DNA from: Brevibacterium daeguense
Lineage (GTDB): Bacteria > Actinomycetota > Actinomycetes > Actinomycetales > Brevibacteriaceae
Assembly: GCF_021729135.1 (NCBI RefSeq)
Contig: NZ_JAJTWW010000005.1
Coordinates: forward strand, 1-59,530
DNA: 59,530 nt
Direction of reading: 5' to 3'
Both the position numbers and the translations under genes were made by a program. A model generated the notes under the pieces. The model saw only the letters and a list, made by a program, of their open reading frames with translations. It was not told the DNA's origin and searched no databases. Numbering within the stretch: position 1 is the first letter of the stretch; every line of letters starts with the position of its first letter. Of this stretch, positions 34,343 through 43,687 are shown one piece after another.

Positions 34343-36682
34343 TCACCCAAGTGCCACATCAGGCAGTGGATCGTCAGCCTTCCGCGCAATCTCGGTGACG
34401 AGCATTGTGAGGCATCCGGGGCAGCAGTAGCGTCGGAAAGCCATCGGTTCATCAATAAATTCGGTCGGATCTTCGACCAGTGGGATGGCAGTGACCGGTT
34501 GTTCGTCGACTAGCAGCCCGTACTTGTAGTTCGCCGTGCCAGCAGCGAGCCGATGCCCACAGGTGCATTGGAGAATTCGCTCCGATCCTGCGTCGACTGA
34601 CATGATGCGCGGGTGGATGCTGAAGGCGGGTTCGCCGATGGCACCCGTCGTCTCGGATTCCCCTTCGGGCCAGATCTCTGCCACTGGCGTCCAGTCCCGT
34701 CGCTGACGCTTGTACTCGTCGCGGAGGGACTGGGTCGCTTGGAGATCGACTGTCTGATCCTCCCCGAGCACAACGCCGTAGACGTCGGTCGCCGCTTGGA
34801 CCGACACCAACCCGTCGACAACGTCTTCGGCGACTCGTTGTGGATCACGGTTGAGGGGATCACCGACACCTCCACCACCGGGGACCCGAACGAGGACGAC
34901 GTCTTCCTCCTTAAACGGCAGCGCCTCGGTCTTGCTCCCCAACCTCTGCTGAGAGCTCGGGTCGAAGTCGTCGGGGCGAACCGGTACCCGACCGCGTTCG
35001 TATAGCAGTCGAGCATTCGCACCCCGCAGTACACGGGTTTCGTTGGTCGGGGATGGGTAGCCGCCGAAGAGACCGGGAGCAGAATGAGTGGTCGCCGACT
35101 GCGCGGAACCGGCGGTCATGAGACCGAGAGTGTCGACGTCATACGATGCGAGGGCGAATCGGTTCCCGACCCCACCACGGAACTCCCCGGCACCGCCGCT
35201 GTCGATCTGCTGCTGCCGGTATAGGTACAGGATTGGATAGGACATCTCTGTTTCCTCTGTTGAGGGATAGAGAGACAGCGGGGAGTGCGAGGATCCAGCA
35301 GTGTCGATTCCGTCGCGATCGAGGTGTGCTCCCGCACCCGTTCCTAAGGCATCGGCGCTCGGCAAGGAAGGCGACACCGTCTCGGTAGCTCCGAAGAAGA
35401 CGAGAACATTGGACGATCCGCTCTGAGCCTGCACGTCGTCCTCTCTTCCAGGGATGGACGTGAGCATCTTGGACATCGTTTCGAATGCTAGGTCGATCGA
35501 GCCGAGCTGTTGAGATGATCCCGCGCTGACCGCGGCTGGCCAATCGACGCAGTTGAGCAGGCCGGGTTGGACATCCCAGTCAATCTGTCTGTCCGCGCCG
35601 CCGGCGGCGAACAACTGCTCGTACAGTGTGGAAAGAGTGATCCCGCCGAGCACCGCGCCTTTGAAGCAGGCGAAGGTGAAGCCGATGGGACCGTCGACCT
35701 GCGCATCGGTTCCGTGATTATCGATCCGCAATCGGTCACCTTCCTTATGGAAGTTGACCTGCATCCGATGTGTACGGCGGTCGCCCGGGAGGTTCTCATC
35801 GAAATACCGGACCTGCGTCCACGTGCCGTCCGGGATTGTCTTCAGGAGTTCTGCAAAGTCCTGCTGAGCACTGTCGAGAATCCGCGCCATCGTCGAACGA
35901 ACGGTTGCCGCTCCGAATTGCTCACAGGCGCGCAGTATCTCACTTCGGGCGAACTCAACGCCCGCGATCTGGCCGCGCAGATCGATGGCCACCATCGAGG
36001 GGGCGCGAGACTGCCTCAGGTAGGCCGCCTCGATGTCCTTCCGGAGCGTCCCTGCTTCAACGATCTTGACGGGCGTGAAGACGGTCGGGTCATGGAATAC
36101 GTCGGGCGCATTCTGTGGGAAGCCGCCGGGGGCAGTGCCGCCCAGGTCAGCCTGATGGGCAGCGTTGGTCACCCACGCGACGATCTTGCCGTCGACGAAC
36201 ACGGGCATCCCGATAAAGACGTCCATCTGATGAACGGCACCGATCCACGGATCGTTGCATAGGAAGATGTCTCCGTCCTTGATGCCGGGTTCTCCGCCGA
36301 AGTTCTCGAGAATGTACTTGACGATGTACGGCGCACCAGAGTTGAGGTGCTGGAAGTACGGAGCGTTCATGACGATCTCGCCGTCGCCGGTGAGAATGCA
36401 CATGTTGAAATCGAGGATCTGGAGGATGGGCGATCCGGAAATGCGCTGGATCGTCGTTCCGTGGGCCACGTTGATTGTCCACATCCGATAGCGCAGAACC
36501 TCCAAGACCACCGGATCCACGTCCATCGAGTCGGGTTCGAAGAACCTCACGGTGGGCGACACCTTCGATCGCCAGTCGTCGGTAGGCCGGTAGCTGTGAA
36601 ACGAACCGTCCCAGACGATCTCTGGTTTCGGTGCAGCTTCGGATGCCTGGGTTGGGGCAGCGTGACTTGCGAGCTCAGTCAT
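34343..36682 (-). CDS. HyuB-type carboxylase subunit (acetone/acetophenone carboxylase alpha-like) with C-terminal zinc ribbon
   Basis: This 779-residue member of the hydantoinase B/oxoprolinase family has DPVVLEVLRYRMW at the family start, ILTGDGEIVMNAPYF, GDIFLCNDPWIGAVHQMD (metal ligands), TNAAHQADLGG and GGAGEFRGGVGNR. The last 95 residues form a zinc-ribbon-like module, CTCGH...RRYCCPGC...TEIARKADDPLP, which resembles the separate gamma subunit of acetone carboxylase. ATP-dependent ketone carboxylases of this type need HyuA plus HyuB and no biotin. ATG 36682 shares one base with the HyuA stop (TAATG). The substrate is probably a ketone; hydantoinase or oxoprolinase activity is the alternative. 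Confidence 0.85.
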   Translation of the reverse strand: MTELASHAAPTQASEAAPKPEIVWDGSFHSYRPTDDWRSKVSPTVRFFEPDSMDVDPVVLEVLRYRMWTINVAHGTTIQRISGSPILQILDFNMCILTGDGEIVMNAPYFQHLNSGAPYIVKYILENFGGEPGIKDGDIFLCNDPWIGAVHQMDVFIGMPVFVDGKIVAWVTNAAHQADLGGTAPGGFPQNAPDVFHDPTVFTPVKIVEAGTLRKDIEAAYLRQSRAPSMVAIDLRGQIAGVEFARSEILRACEQFGAATVRSTMARILDSAQQDFAELLKTIPDGTWTQVRYFDENLPGDRRTHRMQVNFHKEGDRLRIDNHGTDAQVDGPIGFTFACFKGAVLGGITLSTLYEQLFAAGGADRQIDWDVQPGLLNCVDWPAAVSAGSSQQLGSIDLAFETMSKMLTSIPGREDDVQAQSGSSNVLVFFGATETVSPSLPSADALGTGAGAHLDRDGIDTAGSSHSPLSLYPSTEETEMSYPILYLYRQQQIDSGGAGEFRGGVGNRFALASYDVDTLGLMTAGSAQSATTHSAPGLFGGYPSPTNETRVLRGANARLLYERGRVPVRPDDFDPSSQQRLGSKTEALPFKEEDVVLVRVPGGGGVGDPLNRDPQRVAEDVVDGLVSVQAATDVYGVVLGEDQTVDLQATQSLRDEYKRQRRDWTPVAEIWPEGESETTGAIGEPAFSIHPRIMSVDAGSERILQCTCGHRLAAGTANYKYGLLVDEQPVTAIPLVEDPTEFIDEPMAFRRYCCPGCLTMLVTEIARKADDPLPDVALG

Positions 36683-38823
36683 TAGTTGCTCTCCTCTGCG
36701 GTGATTTCGACCATGATGGAGCCGGTGGGTGTGATGCGCGCCGTTTGGTCGGCGCGGACAACGAGCGTGGTGTCGGGGTATTCGACGATGGCGGGACCGA
36801 TGATTCGCATTCCGCGCAGGAAGTCCTCTCCGTGGTAAATGGGGGTCGGCCTGCGTTCCAGCCCCTCTTCGTACCAAATCACCCCGCGTTCTCCCTTGAG
36901 TGGTGGGTGCCCAGTACCGTTCTCGGATTCGCGCAGCACTCCGGCCGTTCCCGTCGGTGCGACGGCCTTGACCACAAGTGTGCTGACCTGGTGGCCGGCG
37001 TTTGCCATCACGCTGGTTTCACCGAACACCCGCGCGTACTCCTGCTCGAACTCAACGACCAGTTCATCGGCGGTCGATTGGGTGTATTCGCCAAGGGGTG
37101 CGGCCACGGGGACCTCGTGGACCTGCTGGGAGTATCGCATCTCTGCAATTCGTTCGAACTGCACCTCAGACGCATTGACTCCCTGCGCGACCATCCGCTC
37201 CAATGCGCTAGATTCCAGCCTGCTCCAGGTGGAGTTGAGCTTTTCGAGGTCGAACGGGTGCTGCGTCATCACGCTTGCCTCCTCAACGACTAGGAAGTCC
37301 GACGAGGCGACTCCCAGCGCTGAGAATCCTGCTGCCAGGTCGCCGAGCGGAATCACGACATTTCGGACACCGAGCTCTCGTGCGAATGCCGGTGCATGGA
37401 CGGCGCCATTGCCGCCGTAGGCGAACATCGTGAAGTCGCGGGGGTCATGGCCCTCGTGGATGCTCAGCAGGCGGATCTCATCGGCCATATGGCTGTCGAC
37501 GAGGCGTCCAGCAGCCGCAGCGACCTCCTCGGCTGTCATACCGAGCGGCTTGCCGACGGTCTCCAGCGCTGTGCGCGCGGCGGCGAGATCGAGTGGAATG
37601 CCGCCCTTGAGGAAATACTCCGGGTTCAGGTAGCCGAGGACGAGGTCCGCATCGGTGATCGTCGGCCGCGTGCCGCCCCTGCCGAACGCCGCCGGCCCGG
37701 GATTTGCACCCGCACTCTCGGGTCCTACCCGAATTGTTCCCGAGCTTTCGTGGTAGTGGATGATCGAACCCCCACCAGCGCCCACGGATCTGACGTCGAT
37801 TGAGGGCACATAGTACGCGTACTGCCCAAACCAAGTCGTCGAGCGTGTACTCGGAATTCCCCGCGAGAGGATCCCGACATCGAGAGTCGTGCCACCCATA
37901 TCGGTTGTGATGGTGTTGAGCGCTTTGTCCCCCTCGCGCTCACGCTCGTTGACATCTCCGATCCGTGCAAGGGTCTGCGAACCGACCACTCCCGCTACCG
38001 GCCCAGAACCGATCGTGAGAATAGGATGCTCCTGCGCAAGAGTCGAGCTCACCAGTCCACCCGAGCACGTCATGATGCCCAACTCGCGAGTGAATCCGGA
38101 GCCGGCCAATGCGTCGTGCATCCGGGACAGATACGACGTCATCTCCGGTCCAATCAGCGAGTTCACCACAGTGGCAACAGTGCGTTCGTACTCGCCGATC
38201 CGGTTGACCATGGCCGACCCCAGAGACACGAACGCGCGCGGTGCCATCTCCGCGATAATCCGCCCGACTTCCCGCTCGTGGGCATCATTGCTCACCGACC
38301 ACAGCAGCGACACGGCGAATGCCTCCACTCCACTGTCGAGCAAGCTCTGAACAGCGGCCCTGACCTCGGCCTCATCCACTTTCGCCAGAACAGAGCCGTC
38401 TCGGGTCACCCTTTCGCCGATCTCCCGAACCAGCGACCGCGGAACCAAGGGCGCCGGCTTCTCATGCATGGAGACATGGGCAATATAGTCGGGCGTCTGG
38501 TTGGCCAGCCGACCGCCGCCTCGCATGATGAAGATGGAGTCAGCATGTCCCGCCGAGGTGATCAGTCCGACTTTTGCTGTGCGCCCTTCAACCAGTGCAT
38601 TTGTGCCCACCGTGCACCCGTGAAGCAACGAATCGATGGAGGGGAGGAACTCCTCGAGCGATGTGCCCAGGTTGTTCGCGACCGCTTCAATCGCGTTCAT
38701 GAACCCAACCTCGAAATTGGGCGGCGTCGACGGCGACTTCCCAATAGTGACTCTGCCGTTCGTATCAATGGCCACGCAGTCAGTGAACGTGCCACCGATG
38801 TCAATACCGACTCTGTACTTCAT
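36682..38823 (-). CDS. HyuA-type ATPase/carboxylase subunit (acetone/acetophenone carboxylase beta-like)
   Basis: This 713-residue hydantoinase A/oxoprolinase family protein has an actin/hexokinase-like ATPase fold. Phosphate loop 1 is GIDIGGTFTDCVA, the second is TTDMGGTTLDVGI, and SVGAGGGSI, GYLNPEYFLKGG and FAYGGNGAVHA follow. It would phosphorylate the substrate or bicarbonate for carboxylation with HyuB. The length matches acetone carboxylase beta. AGGAGAAGGC precedes the ATG. It is the first intact gene of the HyuA-HyuB operon, whose promoter copy A is 265 bases upstream; the leader carries an apparent gene remnant. Confidence 0.87.
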   Translation of the reverse strand: MKYRVGIDIGGTFTDCVAIDTNGRVTIGKSPSTPPNFEVGFMNAIEAVANNLGTSLEEFLPSIDSLLHGCTVGTNALVEGRTAKVGLITSAGHADSIFIMRGGGRLANQTPDYIAHVSMHEKPAPLVPRSLVREIGERVTRDGSVLAKVDEAEVRAAVQSLLDSGVEAFAVSLLWSVSNDAHEREVGRIIAEMAPRAFVSLGSAMVNRIGEYERTVATVVNSLIGPEMTSYLSRMHDALAGSGFTRELGIMTCSGGLVSSTLAQEHPILTIGSGPVAGVVGSQTLARIGDVNEREREGDKALNTITTDMGGTTLDVGILSRGIPSTRSTTWFGQYAYYVPSIDVRSVGAGGGSIIHYHESSGTIRVGPESAGANPGPAAFGRGGTRPTITDADLVLGYLNPEYFLKGGIPLDLAAARTALETVGKPLGMTAEEVAAAAGRLVDSHMADEIRLLSIHEGHDPRDFTMFAYGGNGAVHAPAFARELGVRNVVIPLGDLAAGFSALGVASSDFLVVEEASVMTQHPFDLEKLNSTWSRLESSALERMVAQGVNASEVQFERIAEMRYSQQVHEVPVAAPLGEYTQSTADELVVEFEQEYARVFGETSVMANAGHQVSTLVVKAVAPTGTAGVLRESENGTGHPPLKGERGVIWYEEGLERRPTPIYHGEDFLRGMRIIGPAIVEYPDTTLVVRADQTARITPTGSIMVEITAEESN

Positions 38824-38831
38824 GCCTTCTC

Positions 38832-38931
38832 CTATTGATCGTGATATTTCGTCGGAGCAGCACCCATCGCCACGAGCAGGATGCCAACGCCGAAGAACCT
38901 AGTTGGGGTAAATCAGAACAGTGCATCGCAT
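38832..38931 (-). other. Short leader ORF and apparent gene scar upstream of hyuA
   Basis: On the minus strand AAAGGAGTTGCCATC precedes an ATG (38931) that opens a 10-codon frame, MRCTVLIYPN, ending at 38899. Immediately after, another frame reads FTPTRFFGVGILLVAMGAAP and ends YHDQ with a stop at 38832, eight bases before the hyuA ATG. The second piece looks like the last membrane segment and tail of a permease. The pair may be the two ends of a transporter gene joined by an internal deletion, or a leader peptide. Confidence 0.4.
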
Positions 38932-39087
38932 GATGGCAACTCCTTTGTTGGATGACTGCCGCCTACCTAGCGGTACGGTTTCGAGTGGATTAAGCGGCGA
39001 GGCAGCGAGATGTCGGCAGGGATGACTCTCCGTCCCGCCAATCGCTTGTCGCGGAAGGAGCACCCGCCGAGGTGGGCATAGAACAAC

Positions 39088-39125
39088 ATAGTCCTACCTC
39101 ACTCAATCATGTGTCAAGTGCACTA
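39088..39125 (-). promoter_or_regulatory. Shared 38-bp promoter motif, copy A (HyuAB operon)
   Basis: Read on the minus strand it is TAGTGCACTTGACA, 18 bases, GACTAT. TTGACA is a consensus -35. It drives leftward towards hyuA, leaving a leader of about 255 bases. Compare 33678-33715 and 44414-44451. Confidence 0.7.
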
Positions 39126-39164
39126 TTTGTTTGAGCGTCCGCCCCCCTGGAGCCGTTGCTGCGG

Positions 39165-39408
39165 TCAGCGAATCCAGCGATTTCCGCAGCGTTTTCCCAG
39201 CGTTGGAACGGGCTACATGCGATGGCGGCGGCATGCGGAGAGTTTCCTCGCGCCAGGCGCTGCTGGCCTGCATCCCCGCTACTCTGCCATCGCATTCACC
39301 GCGGTCGAGTTAGCACGACGGGCTCCGCTATCCGATGAAACGAAGCGCCTCTGTTCTGAGGCGAACTCTGGACCTCGTTCGCGACGAACCGAACGCCACT
39401 CGCCCGAC
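39165..39408 (+). pseudogene. Inverted partial copy of the TetR gene (C-terminal half, 75-bp internal deletion)
   Basis: This segment matches the reverse complement of 40918-41236 with three mismatches that I count over 244 aligned bases, except that 75 bases (41004-41078 of the gene) are missing in frame. It codes for QRIQRFPQRFPSVG, ESFLAPGAAGLHPRYSAIAF and APLSDETKRLC, the same as the regulator's C-terminal domain. It lacks the DNA-binding half and a start, so it is a dead fragment. It lies on the opposite strand on the far side of the aldehyde dehydrogenase gene. Confidence 0.9.
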
Positions 39409-39428
39409 AGTCTCCCTTGCAGTCCTGA

Positions 39429-40874
39429 TCAAGCGAAGAAAATCGACTTCCTGTTGAAATAGGGTTCGATTCCCTCAGGACCGAGCTCGCGTCCGAGTCC
39501 TGAGGCCTTGACGCCACCGAAGGGCGCTGTGACGTCGAGCGCGTAGTGGTTTACGCCTATGCTCCCGGTCTCGATGCGTTGGGCGACTTCGCGACCGTAG
39601 TCCTCATCAGCCGTCCAGACCGTACCCCCAAGGCCATATTTCGAGTCGTTGGCGATCTGGATGGCGTCCTCGGTATCCGCATAAGGCGTGATAGTAAGAA
39701 CTGGACCGAAAATCTCCTCCTGCGCGATCTCTGCGGAGTTGTCGACACCAACGAACACAGTAGGCTCAACAAACCACCCGGCAGGGAGGTCGTTAGGGGT
39801 TCCACCGCCCGTAGTCGCCGAATACCCCGCTGAGAGTCCGGATTCGATAAAAGTGAGTACCCGAGATTGGGCGCCCGCATTCACCAGCGGACCAATCTGG
39901 GTATTCGGGTCCAGGGGGTCGCCGAGCTTGTAGCTGCGAACGGTTTCGGTCACTGCTTCCACCACCTGGTCGTAGCGCGACCGCGGAGCCAGAATCCGCG
40001 TGCTCGCGTGGCAGGTCTGCCCATTGTTCGCCAGCGACACACCCAGCAGGTTGCGGGCGAATGCGTCGAGATCCGCATCCTCCGCGACGATGGCAGCAGA
40101 CTTCCCTCCGAGCTCAAGGGTGACCGGGCGGAGCAGGCGACCGCACACCTCCCCGATCTCACGGCCAGCCCGGGTCGACCCGGTAAAGGCAACCTTGTCC
40201 ACTCCGGGATGCTGGACCAGATAGGCGGACTCTTCACGATCGGCAGGAAGTACGTTGAGGACACCCGGCGGTAGTCCCGCCTCGAGCGCGGCATCGGCGA
40301 AAATGAAGGCATCTAGCGCGGTCTCCGGAGCCGGCTTGAGGACTACCGTGCAGCCTGCAGCCAGTGCCGGAGCGATCTTCATTCCAGCGAGCGGGTGTGG
40401 GTAATTCCACGGAGTGATCGCCGCGACGACGCCTACCGGCTCGCGGCGGACAATGGTTCGTCCCCCGCGCGAGGCCCGACGGACTTCGCCGACCTCGCTG
40501 TCACGGATCAAATCGGCGTAATACGAGAGCATCCGAGCGGCCCCATAGCCGTTGACGGTGGATGAGAGAGAAATCGGCATCCCGTTCTCTCGGCTCACCA
40601 GTTCTGCAGTCGATTCAGCACGAGCAGTCAGGGCGGCTGCAAACCTGTCGAGCAGATCAGCCCGGTGTGTCGGAGTCAGCCTTTTCCACGGGCCGGCCAG
40701 CGCCGCTCGAGCGGCTCCCACAGCCGCATCGATGTCGGCGCAATGCGCCAAAGGCGCGCATCCGATTACGAGCTCGGTCGACGCCTCTGTAACCTCGATC
40801 TTCGTATCGGTGTGCGGTTCGGTCCACTCGCCGCCAATGAAAAGGCGCGAACGGTTGTTCAATTCTGTGTTCAT
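39429..40874 (-). CDS. NAD(P)-dependent aldehyde dehydrogenase
   Basis: This 481-residue ALDH-superfamily enzyme has PWNYPHPLAGMKIAPALAAGC (cofactor region), FTGSTRAGREI, catalytic Glu in LELGGKSA, catalytic Cys in NNGQTCHAS, and EEIFGPVL and PFGGVKASGLGRE near the end. It oxidises an aldehyde to the acid. ATG 40874 is seven bases past the TetR stop, with TAGGA as ribosome binding site, so it is in one operon with the regulator. The gene is bracketed by inverted copies of part of the TetR gene. The resulting acid could feed the CoA ligase at 41656. Confidence 0.9.
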   Translation of the reverse strand: MNTELNNRSRLFIGGEWTEPHTDTKIEVTEASTELVIGCAPLAHCADIDAAVGAARAALAGPWKRLTPTHRADLLDRFAAALTARAESTAELVSRENGMPISLSSTVNGYGAARMLSYYADLIRDSEVGEVRRASRGGRTIVRREPVGVVAAITPWNYPHPLAGMKIAPALAAGCTVVLKPAPETALDAFIFADAALEAGLPPGVLNVLPADREESAYLVQHPGVDKVAFTGSTRAGREIGEVCGRLLRPVTLELGGKSAAIVAEDADLDAFARNLLGVSLANNGQTCHASTRILAPRSRYDQVVEAVTETVRSYKLGDPLDPNTQIGPLVNAGAQSRVLTFIESGLSAGYSATTGGGTPNDLPAGWFVEPTVFVGVDNSAEIAQEEIFGPVLTITPYADTEDAIQIANDSKYGLGGTVWTADEDYGREVAQRIETGSIGVNHYALDVTAPFGGVKASGLGRELGPEGIEPYFNRKSIFFA

Positions 40875-40881
40875 GTTGGTC

Positions 40882-41580
40882 CTATCGGGTGGGATCGCCG
40901 GACTCCGAATACAAGGCGTCGGGCGAGTGGCGTTCGGTTCGTCGCGAACGAGGTCCAGAGTTCGCCTCAGGACAGAGGCGCTTCGTTTCATCGGATAGCG
41001 GAGCTGCGATGATCGCTGCGACCACGTCGATCAATCGACTGACGAAGAGTCGGTTGTCGTCGTCTTGGGGTTCGGCTGCCCGTCGTGCTAACTCGACCGC
41101 GGGGAATGCGATGGCAGAGTAGCGGGGATGCAGGCCAGCAGCGCCTGGCGCGAGGAAACTCTCCGCATGCCGCCGCCATCGCATGTAGCCCGGTCCAACG
41201 CTGGGAAAACGCTGCGGAAATCGCTGGATTCGCTGAGCGTAGATCCGGAGGAAATACCTTCCTTCGGTGGTTTCGAGTTCGCTTGCAAGGGGTCGGACGA
41301 GGGCCGCAGCAATATCTCGGACATCGGCCGCACCAAGATCCGCTTCGAGGCTGTCGAGCATAGCCTCTCGGCGTGTATTGACGTGGGCAGCCCTCTCATC
41401 CGATATCGCAGCGATGAGGCCATCTCGATCACCGAAGTGATACTGAATCGCAGTCGCATGCTTAACATTGGCTTCGCGCACAATCTCCCGCAGGCTGACA
41501 GCGTCAATTCCTTTTTCAGCGAAGAGTCGTCTCCCTGCGACGATCAATTTCTCACGAGCACTCTCGCCATTCGCCTTCAT
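40882..41580 (-). CDS. TetR/AcrR-family transcriptional regulator
   Basis: This 232-residue regulator has an N-terminal helix-turn-helix: KLIVAGRRLFAEKGIDAVSL, REIVREANVKHATAIQYHFG. The C-terminal ligand domain contains RYFLRIYAQRIQRFPQRF. ATG 41580 has AAAGGTGA upstream; an earlier in-frame start at 41622 is less likely. It sits 75 bases after the CoA ligase gene and just before the aldehyde dehydrogenase gene on the same strand, so it may regulate this operon. Its C-terminal half is duplicated in inverted orientation at 39165-39408. Confidence 0.87.
   Translation of the reverse strand: MKANGESAREKLIVAGRRLFAEKGIDAVSLREIVREANVKHATAIQYHFGDRDGLIAAISDERAAHVNTRREAMLDSLEADLGAADVRDIAAALVRPLASELETTEGRYFLRIYAQRIQRFPQRFPSVGPGYMRWRRHAESFLAPGAAGLHPRYSAIAFPAVELARRAAEPQDDDNRLFVSRLIDVVAAIIAAPLSDETKRLCPEANSGPRSRRTERHSPDALYSESGDPTR
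40918..41236 (-). repeat. Right arm of the inverted duplication flanking the aldehyde dehydrogenase gene
   Basis: This is the C-terminal-coding part of the TetR gene. Its inverted copy is at 39165-39408. The arms are about 1.5 kb apart and could allow inversion of the aldehyde dehydrogenase gene by homologous recombination. Confidence 0.88.
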
Positions 41581-41655
41581 CTGCCATTCACCTTTCGCAG
41601 TCACTCGTGCCACAGGCCGCATCGGTCGTCGCCTGCCCCGCGTCGAAGTGATCCG

Positions 41656-43371
41656 TCAGCACAAGGTCAGGCCCTGGTCATCGAGCCTACTGCGGAGGTC
41701 TGTTTTGAGGATTTTTCCAGCCGCTGAGGTCGGCAACTCATCAACAAAGTGCACTTCTCGGATTTTCTGATAGGGCAGGACCTGATCAGCGACCCAATCG
41801 ATGAGGGCATCTGACGAGAGCGCCGCACCTGCACGGAGGACTACGAATGCAACCGGGACCTCACCGGCATCGCCGAATGCGCGACCGACGACCGCGACCT
41901 GTGCAACACCGGGATGGGCTGCGGCAATGCCTTCAAGCTCTCGGGGGTAGACGTTGTAGCCCTTGTAGATGAGCATGTCCTTGGCCCGGTCGTGGATCCG
42001 GACGTATCCGTCGGGACTTCTCGAGGCAATATCCCCGGTACACAACCAGCCGTCGACGAACTGGGCGGCTGTCTGCTCCGCGGCGTTGCTGTAGCCGTCA
42101 GTGACCTGCGGGCCTCTCACCCAGAGCTCGCCCTCTTCTCCGTCTTGCAGGATGGTTTTCCCATCGAGCGCGCGGATCTCAACCTCGGTGTCCGGGACCG
42201 GTACGCCTACGGAACCCACCTTCGGATCACTCCCTCGCTGAAAGGGGGTCGAGCACACCATGCACGTCGCCTCCGTCAAGCCATAGCCTTCACCGATGAC
42301 GGCGTTGGGCATCGCCTTCCCAATCCGGTCGACCGCTGTCGAATCCAGCGGGGCGGCACCGGAGACTGCCATTCGGATACTCGGCATCGTTTCGCCAGTC
42401 TTGGCACAATGCGCGGCCAACGCCAGATACATCGGCGGATTTCCGGAGCAATAGACCACTCCCCACCGCTTCGCCAGCTCAACGAAGGACTCCGGACTGA
42501 ACCGCCCGGAGAGCACGATTGTGATGCCCCCGAGAACGAACATGCCCATGTTGGTCAGTCCCTGCGCGTGGAACAGAGGTGACACCTGGAGCGCCGACGA
42601 CCTGCCGGACTGCACGTAAGGCGGCCCGAGTTGCTCGATGGGTTCCAGGCAGAGGACTCCGTCGACGTTGCGTTTGACGATAGAGTTCAGCCGCCAGGCA
42701 GTCATCTGAGTTATGTTCGCGATGAGGTTCTTGTGGAGGACGCGTACCGCCTTCGACTCCCCCGTGGTTCCTCCGGTGAATGCGTAATGAGCAACCTGGT
42801 CCGCGTCCGGGACAGTCGGTATGAAGTCCGGCGCCGGCTCTGCTAGGACATCGGCCAAAGACCTGTACGGAGCGCGCCTCGTCAGTTCAGCCGCTCGCCG
42901 CAATTGATCATCGTCAGCCTTTGCTGCCCACGAGTCAGGGACGACGATGACGAGCGAGAGCGCCAATTCCGTTTCAGCGGCGACGATCGTGGACATGTGC
43001 GCCGGATGTGTGATCACTGCGTCCACCCCAATGCCTCGCAGCTGGCGGACCAGTGAGCGCTTCGGGAGCAGAGGATTGACGAGGGTGACCGCCGCCCCGG
43101 TCAGCAAAGCACCGTAGTAGGCAGTAAGGAAGTGGAGCCCGTTCGGTAGGTGGAGTCCCACCACGCTGTCTCTACCGATGCCTGCGGCCCTCAATGTTGC
43201 CGCAGTTGCCTTCGCATTATCGTGCAGCTCCTGGTAACTGAGCTGTTCCTCCCCGTCGACAACTGCAGTGCGATGGCGGTAGGTTCTAGCGGCCGAGATG
43301 AGAATTCCCGGGGTGGCCGCTCGTGGGTAACCCAGGGCCTTTGGCATGCCGGGGAGGAAGTATTGAGGCAC
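41656..43371 (-). CDS. AMP-dependent acyl-CoA ligase (4-coumarate:CoA ligase-like)
   Basis: This 571-residue ANL adenylating enzyme has the P-loop YAFTGGTTGESKAV, GEGYGLTEATC (A5), DGWLCTGDIASRSPDGYVRIHDRAKDMLIYKGYNVYP split across A7/A8, and PTSAAGKILKTDLR with the catalytic Lys (A10). It is longer than the ligase at 10931 and more like fatty/aryl acid:CoA ligases. The start is taken as GTG 43371, preceded by a weak AGAAAG; the ATG eight codons later is possible. It may activate the 3-oxoacid product of the carboxylase or the acid from the aldehyde dehydrogenase. Upstream, 43372-43687 (316 bases) holds only a weak TTGACG promoter candidate on the minus strand. Confidence 0.87.
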   Translation of the reverse strand: MPQYFLPGMPKALGYPRAATPGILISAARTYRHRTAVVDGEEQLSYQELHDNAKATAATLRAAGIGRDSVVGLHLPNGLHFLTAYYGALLTGAAVTLVNPLLPKRSLVRQLRGIGVDAVITHPAHMSTIVAAETELALSLVIVVPDSWAAKADDDQLRRAAELTRRAPYRSLADVLAEPAPDFIPTVPDADQVAHYAFTGGTTGESKAVRVLHKNLIANITQMTAWRLNSIVKRNVDGVLCLEPIEQLGPPYVQSGRSSALQVSPLFHAQGLTNMGMFVLGGITIVLSGRFSPESFVELAKRWGVVYCSGNPPMYLALAAHCAKTGETMPSIRMAVSGAAPLDSTAVDRIGKAMPNAVIGEGYGLTEATCMVCSTPFQRGSDPKVGSVGVPVPDTEVEIRALDGKTILQDGEEGELWVRGPQVTDGYSNAAEQTAAQFVDGWLCTGDIASRSPDGYVRIHDRAKDMLIYKGYNVYPRELEGIAAAHPGVAQVAVVGRAFGDAGEVPVAFVVLRAGAALSSDALIDWVADQVLPYQKIREVHFVDELPTSAAGKILKTDLRSRLDDQGLTLC

Positions 43372-43687
43372 TGATTATCGCTTTCTTCTACTGATGTACA
43401 GAGCGGTTCGGCACCGAAATCGGGAAGCGTCAAGCCCTCGGCGGTAGGATTTGACAGAGGGACTTGCCGAAACCTCTGCCTCCGGATCCCAGCGCGTTGC
43501 CGTCTCCTCCTCATCGACGCAAGGACGACGTAGACGACGCTTCATTCCGCGCGCTATGGGCTGACGCTCATGAAGGTCGCGAACGATTACAGCCTTCAAG
43601 AGCAGGCTTCATCGGTAAGCGCGTAGGACCGGAGACTCCCACTGTCAGGCTGACCGCGACCTTCTCAGGATCAACAGGGGAACGAGG

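Noticed and set aside
39455..39490. GGGTTCGATTCCCTC resembling a tRNA T-arm
   Set aside because: It is the coding sequence of the last part of the aldehyde dehydrogenase (IEPYFNRKS region), and no acceptor or anticodon arm can be folded around it.
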